DNA from: Deltaproteobacteria bacterium
GTDB taxonomy: Bacteria > Desulfobacterota > Desulfarculia > Adiutricales > JAGVGV01
Assembly (NCBI GenBank): GCA_020056895.1
Contig: JAGVGV010000536.1
Span: 1 to 8,095 of the forward strand
Direction of reading: 5' to 3'
DNA length: 8,095 nt
In this document: piece after piece, positions 5,398 to 8,095 of the stretch
How positions within the stretch are numbered: the first letter of the stretch is position 1
Layout of the letters: the number at the start of each line of letters is the position of its first letter
Made by a program: the position numbers and the translations under genes
Notes under the pieces: generated by a model
What the model was told of the DNA's origin: nothing
Databases searched by the model: none
What the model saw: only the letters and a program-made list of their open reading frames with translations

Positions 5398-6624
5398 GTG
5401 CTGGACCGCTCGCTGCTCGACAACCGTCCCTTTACTTTCGATCGGGTGATCCGGCTGGGCATCACGGTGGCCCTCATATGGGGCCTGGTGTGGCTATTGG
5501 GATACCTGAGCGATGTTTTGATCCCCTTCGTGATCGCGTTTCTGTTGGCCTATCTGGTCCATCCCCTGGTCATGTGGCTGCGCCGCCGGATCCGGAACCA
5601 CGTGCTGGCGGTGATAACGGCCCTGGCTCTGGTCCTCCTGGCACTGGTTTTGGCCGTGATGGTGGTGGCGCCGCTGGTGGTTCGCGAAGCGGCGCATATG
5701 GGCCAGGTGCTATCGGACGTGGTCCACAATTCCACCGTGGCGGAACGGGCGGCGAAAAGCCTGCCGCCGGACCTGTGGGCCTTCATCAAGGAACAGGCGG
5801 CCCGGGATGAGGTTCAGCGGCTTTTTCGCACCGAAAAATTCTGGGCCGCGGTTCAGGATGTGGCCAAAAAGGTGATGCCGGGCCTTTGGGGCTTTCTGGC
5901 CGGAGCCGCCAGCGTGCTCACCGGGCTGGTGGGACTGGGTTTCATATTGATTTATCTGGTTTTTCTGCTGATCGACTACCGAAAGGTTCAGGAAGGCTGG
6001 CGGGATCTGCTACCGCCGGCGTACCGGGACGGGATCGTGGATTTTGTAAAGGAATTCGACGCGGCCATGAGCCGCTATTTCCGGGCTCAGGCGTTGGTGG
6101 CCCTGATCACCGGCGTGCTGTTGGCCGTGGGTTTTTCCCTGCTGGGGCTGCCCATGGGGATTCTGCTGGGGCTCGTGATCGGGTTGTTCAACATGGCGCC
6201 GTACCTCCAGGCCCTGGGTTTCCCGCCGGCGGTGTTGTTGGCTTTGGTCCACGGCCTTGAAGTGGGAGGCAACCTGTGGGTCCACGTGGGGCTGGTCTGT
6301 CTGGTATTCCTGGTGGTCCAACTCATCCAGGACCTGGTGTTGACGCCCCGGATCATGGGGGAAGTCACGGGTCTGAGCCCGGCGATGATCCTGTTGTCGC
6401 TTTCGGTCTGGGGGAAACTTTTGGGCATGTTGGGCCTCTTGATCGGCCTTCCGATGACCTGCCTTTTATTGGCCTATTACCGGCGGATGCTCCGATCCCC
6501 CGCGCTGGCCGAGGAATCCCCACAGGGGTTCGTTCCGCCCGCCCCGCCGCCCAAAAAGACGGCCGGTTTGGAATCCCGGGCTCCGTTGCCGTCCAAAGGG
6601 GCGGCCCGTAAAAAAGGGAAATAG
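5398..6624 (+). CDS. AI-2E/PerM-family (UPF0118) membrane transporter
   Basis: 408 aa from the GTG at 5398, supported by GAGGAGG ending nine bases upstream; the TTG at 5380 would put the ribosome-binding site inside the gene. Hydrophobic segments at about 20-36, 38-58, 69-95, 163-192, 231-250, 252-268, 275-290, 297-312 and 328-362 give the usual seven to eight spans, with a long soluble loop (96-160) after the third. Family signatures: IPFVIAFLLAYLVHPLV (42-58), RAQALVALITGVLLAVG (229-245), LGLPMGILLGL (249-259) and QDLVLTPRIMGEVTGLSP (311-328). Members include E. coli TqsA, which exports autoinducer 2, and putative Na+/H+ antiporters and permeases, so the substrate cannot be assigned. The last 40 residues are a Pro-rich then Lys/Arg-rich cytoplasmic tail. 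It starts 34 bases after the PilT-like stop with no terminator between, so it is probably co-transcribed. Confidence 0.92.
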   Translation: MLDRSLLDNRPFTFDRVIRLGITVALIWGLVWLLGYLSDVLIPFVIAFLLAYLVHPLVMWLRRRIRNHVLAVITALALVLLALVLAVMVVAPLVVREAAHMGQVLSDVVHNSTVAERAAKSLPPDLWAFIKEQAARDEVQRLFRTEKFWAAVQDVAKKVMPGLWGFLAGAASVLTGLVGLGFILIYLVFLLIDYRKVQEGWRDLLPPAYRDGIVDFVKEFDAAMSRYFRAQALVALITGVLLAVGFSLLGLPMGILLGLVIGLFNMAPYLQALGFPPAVLLALVHGLEVGGNLWVHVGLVCLVFLVVQLIQDLVLTPRIMGEVTGLSPAMILLSLSVWGKLLGMLGLLIGLPMTCLLLAYYRRMLRSPALAEESPQGFVPPAPPPKKTAGLESRAPLPSKGAARKKGK

Positions 6625-6627
6625 CAT

Positions 6628-6693
6628 CCATCCCCAAAGGATTCTGGGACCTTTTCAACCAAGGTCCTGCTCCTGATAGGGGGATGGTTTTTT
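6628..6693 (+). terminator. Long compound intrinsic terminator after the AI-2E-family gene
   Basis: The outer stem CCATCCCC (6628-6635) pairs with GGGGATGG (6680-6687) and is followed directly by six T residues (6688-6693). Inside it AGGA (6638-6641) pairs with TCCT (6671-6674) and GGACCTT (6647-6653) with AAGGTCC (6661-6667), loop TTCAACC. The whole is a coaxial interrupted hairpin. It lies between the convergent AI-2E-family gene and rsmD and could act on both transcripts, although the T-run favours the plus strand. Confidence 0.8.
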
Positions 6694-6711
6694 GGGAAAA
6701 GGGGCGAAAAA

Positions 6712-7287
6712 TCAGCCGGATTCGTCCGAGCCCGAATCTTCGGCGTCGGGCTCCAGAAACCAGAGTGATGTCCGGCCGTAATCCCGCCGCTGAACCAGCC
6801 GCCAGCCTTCGGCCTGGGCCAGAGTTTCGGACCGGTCGGTTTCCACCACCGCCAGAGCTTCCGGCGCGGCCAGGTTTTCGCGGCTCAGGGTCTCGAGGGT
6901 TCGGGAGGCCAGGTCCGTGCCGTAGGGCGGGTCCATGAAAATCAGATCAAAGGGCCCCAGCTCTTTCAGACGGGGGGCAAGCCGGGGAGCTTCCAGGCGA
7001 AGAACCACCGCCTGAGTTTCCGGCCCCAGGAATTGGGTATTCCGCTCGATGGCCGCGATGGACCTGGGGTCCCGGTCCACCAGCACCACTCGCTCGGCGC
7101 CCCGGCTGGCGGCTTCGATCCCCAGGGCGCCGCTGCCGGCGAACAGGTCCAGCACCCGGGCGTCGGTCACCCGGTTGGCCAGGATGCTGAACAGGGCTTC
7201 CTTCACCCGATCGGCCGTCGGCCGGACGGGCGCGGACTTGGGTACAGCCAGCTTGCGGCCGCGATATCGACCTCCCACAATGCGCAT
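6712..7287 (-). CDS. rsmD: 16S rRNA (guanine(966)-N(2))-methyltransferase
   Basis: 191 aa. The ATG at 7287 is preceded by GGAGG four bases upstream. The start MRIVGGRYRGRKL and the segment VRPTADRVKEALFSIL (21-36) are diagnostic of RsmD. SAM-binding motif I is DLFAGSGALGIEAASRG (47-63), the acidic ribose-binding end is LVDRD (69-73), and the catalytic amino-methyltransferase motif is DPPY (119-122) in FMDPPYG. The enzyme methylates N2 of G966 in helix 31 of 16S rRNA on assembled 30S subunits, using SAM. Length is close to the E. coli enzyme (198 aa); the last dozen residues are an acidic, Ser-rich tail. In many bacteria coaD (phosphopantetheine adenylyltransferase) follows rsmD; here the next gene downstream is convergent, so that linkage is absent. 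It shares a strand with the upstream 66-aa gene. Confidence 0.96.
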   Translation of the reverse strand: MRIVGGRYRGRKLAVPKSAPVRPTADRVKEALFSILANRVTDARVLDLFAGSGALGIEAASRGAERVVLVDRDPRSIAAIERNTQFLGPETQAVVLRLEAPRLAPRLKELGPFDLIFMDPPYGTDLASRTLETLSRENLAAPEALAVVETDRSETLAQAEGWRLVQRRDYGRTSLWFLEPDAEDSGSDESG

Positions 7288-7373
7288 AACTCCTCCAGCT
7301 TACCATCCATCGCGCATCTAAGCCAGAGGCCCCTGAAAGAAGCCGTCAGATCGTGCCACCCGAGTCTTCTTCG

Positions 7374-7574
7374 TCAAATATATACGTCCAACAACGATCC
7401 TTTGGGCGGCGGGCCGGCGGGTTTGGCGGCTCGAGCCGAGGCGACCGCGGGTTGGGCTTCGCGGACCCTGGCCAGCATCTGGTCGAGCATTTCCCTTCGC
7501 CAGGCCGTGGATTCGACCGCACGGGTATACGGGGATGGAGGGGCGGGGCGGGCGCTTTGAATCGGACCGGGCAT
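7374..7574 (-). CDS. Unrecognised 66-aa protein upstream of rsmD
   Basis: I do not recognise this protein. It reads from the ATG at 7574 to a TGA at 7374; AAGGAG lies ten bases upstream. Another ATG (7583) in a different frame is only three bases from that AAGGAG, too close for good initiation. Codon third positions in this frame are strongly G/C, as in neighbouring genes, which supports coding. The protein has a Pro-rich N-terminus (1-16), a predicted amphipathic helix (about 17-40, containing WRREMLDQMLARVRE), an Ala/Pro/Lys-rich linker (41-58), and a short hydrophobic end LLDVYI (61-66). There is no signal peptide, membrane segment or cysteine. The gap to rsmD is 86 bases, so co-transcription is possible. 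It could be a small adaptor or regulator, but nothing in the sequence shows a function. Confidence 0.55.
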   Translation of the reverse strand: MPGPIQSARPAPPSPYTRAVESTAWRREMLDQMLARVREAQPAVASARAAKPAGPPPKGSLLDVYI

Positions 7575-7822
7575 GACTCATGATCTCCTTTCCGGGGCGA
7601 AACGATGGCCATTCCGGAGCCATGGAGATCAAACCGCGTGCCAACCTGGTGGAACCGCTTCCGGTCAAGGTATTCATATTGATTATCATATTATATCAAT
7701 AAATTATAAATAAGCGTCCACTCGGATGGAGGGCCGAGGATCAGGACCAAATCGTCATAAAATTGACGTTTGGGATGTATTCCCTTCAGGTAGGCCGTTG
7801 AACGGGCCGGGTAGCAGAGTAA
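7575..7822. other. Intergenic region without a convincing gene
   Basis: Apart from the AT-rich patch I see no supported gene here. One small inverted repeat is present near 7754-7769 (CGTCA, six bases, TGACG) and is followed by TTT on the plus strand; its function is unknown. Base composition changes from GC-rich to mixed across the stretch. Confidence 0.5.
7671..7712 (-). promoter_or_regulatory. AT-rich patch with inverted repeat and TATAAT hexamers
   Basis: This is an abrupt AT-rich island within GC-rich DNA. On the minus strand it holds two perfect TATAAT hexamers (7708-7703 and 7695-7690) without clear -35 boxes, and the inverted repeat TATTGAT (7677-7683) / ATCAATA (7695-7701). It lies about 100 bases upstream of the 66-aa gene, so it is a candidate promoter and operator for that gene and rsmD. 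The base composition makes chance matches likely. Confidence 0.35.
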
Positions 7823-7991
7823 AATTCAAGAAAAGCCATTAGACCACGGATATCACGGATGACACGGATAAAACCGAAAGACGCCGTTTGGCATCATGGA
7901 ACATTGGAACAAGCCGGTGAAAAAAAAATGGCAAAAAATATGAATGATATTGATGTATTAAATTATCCGTGCTATCCGTGTCATCCGTGGT
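7823..7991. repeat. Dispersed-repeat element with inverted CACGGAT triplet arms
   Basis: The left arm (7843-7871) is three 9-base units, CACGGATAT, CACGGATGA and CACGGATAA, after an initial AC. The right arm (7963-7991) is its inverted counterpart, starting TTATCCGTG and ending CATCCGTGGT; the arms match at 25 of 29 positions, differing only in the two variable dinucleotides between units. They are separated by 91 bases of AT-rich sequence. The element is preceded by AATTCAAGAAAAGCCATT (7823-7840). From memory, repeats of the CACGGAT/ATCCGTG type occur between genes in many environmental bacteria; I know of no established function. The inverted arms could fold into a long imperfect hairpin. 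Confidence 0.8.
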
Positions 7992-8021
7992 GAATCTCTT
8001 GATATTGGTTTTGTTTTGAAT

Positions 8022-8039
8022 CCATCCCGCCGGGGATGG
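8022..8039. repeat. Short perfect hairpin in the intergenic repeat region
   Basis: CCATCCC (8022-8028) pairs with GGGATGG (8033-8039) around a GCCG loop. An alternative pairing uses CATCCCG (8023-8029) with CGGGATG (8050-8056), so two mutually exclusive stems are possible. It lies between the repeat element and the second copy of its leading sequence. No T-run follows. Confidence 0.5.
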
Positions 8040-8071
8040 CCCAGCGGGACGGGATGAAGGATTACAGTTCG

Positions 8072-8095
8072 AATTCAAGAAAAGCCATTGGACCA
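8072..8095 (+). repeat. Second copy of the repeat leader, cut by the window end
   Basis: This 24-base sequence, starting AATTCAAGAAAAGCCATT, matches 7823-7846 with a single A-to-G difference near its end (23 of 24). The two copies are 249 bases apart. It reaches ACCA, the point where the CACGGAT units begin in the first copy, exactly as the window stops. Confidence 0.85.

Noticed and set aside
7290..7373. Terminator between the 66-aa gene and rsmD (GAAGAAG with CTTCTTT)
   Set aside because: The stem is AT-rich with a loop of about 25 bases and no proper T-run, too weak to call.
7318..7689. Minus-strand 123-codon frame overlapping the 66-aa gene
   Set aside because: Its start lies in the AT-rich region without a ribosome-binding site, its composition is random-looking (RPPRPS, RSPTRGR), and the overlapping 66-aa frame has better codon bias and start spacing.
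7839..8078. 79-codon minus-strand frame in the repeat region
   Set aside because: It is a translation of the inverted CACGGAT repeat arms (TTDDTDSTDN and SVLSVSSVISVV), a known type of false ORF from such repeats, and it has no ribosome-binding site.
7575..8095. CRISPR array, tRNA or insertion sequence in the distal intergenic region
   Set aside because: The repeats are inverted and 9-base periodic rather than regularly spaced direct repeats with unique spacers. I saw no cloverleaf and no transposase reading frame.

Overview
The window is a GC-rich bacterial chromosomal segment (genes rich in G/C at third codon positions) ending in a more AT-rich, repeat-bearing intergenic region. The gene set (paired SPFH/band-7 proteins, QueD, two-zinc-ribbon small protein plus thioredoxin-2-like protein, PilT-like ATPase, AI-2E/PerM-family membrane protein, RsmD) points to a Gram-negative bacterium. 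A member of the Desulfobacterota (former Deltaproteobacteria) is my best guess; this is an inference from gene style and repeat type, not proof.

Layout. Bases 1-1885 (+): two consecutive SPFH/band-7 genes, the first cut by the window start and the second a predicted lipoprotein. A GC-rich hairpin follows, between convergent genes. Bases 1998-3624 (-), read right to left: a 90-aa multi-zinc-ribbon protein and a thioredoxin-2-like protein (one operon behind a strong sigma70-type promoter overlapped by a perfect palindrome), then a secreted eight-cysteine protein with a Pro/Thr tail, then queD. Hairpins separate the last three genes. Bases 3843-6624 (+): a PilT-like retraction ATPase with a long Pro/Ser-rich C-terminal extension, apparently transcribed from a promoter that places the start site on the ATG itself (leaderless), followed by an AI-2E-family transporter. 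A long compound terminator closes this unit. Bases 6712-7574 (-): rsmD preceded by an unrecognised 66-aa gene. Bases 7575-8095: no convincing gene; an AT-rich patch with an inverted repeat and TATAAT hexamers, then a dispersed-repeat element whose leading sequence reappears at the window end.

How the genes relate. The zinc-ribbon/thioredoxin pair forms a plausible thiol-redox unit. The two SPFH proteins probably form a heteromeric membrane-associated ring or scaffold. QueD (queuosine precursor synthesis) and RsmD (16S rRNA methylation) are translation housekeeping. I see no defence system, CRISPR array, integrase, transposase, tRNA or rRNA. The most interesting signals are regulatory (leaderless pilT-like gene, operator-overlapped promoter, terminator abutting the queD ribosome-binding site) and architectural (lipidated SPFH protein, PilT extension).
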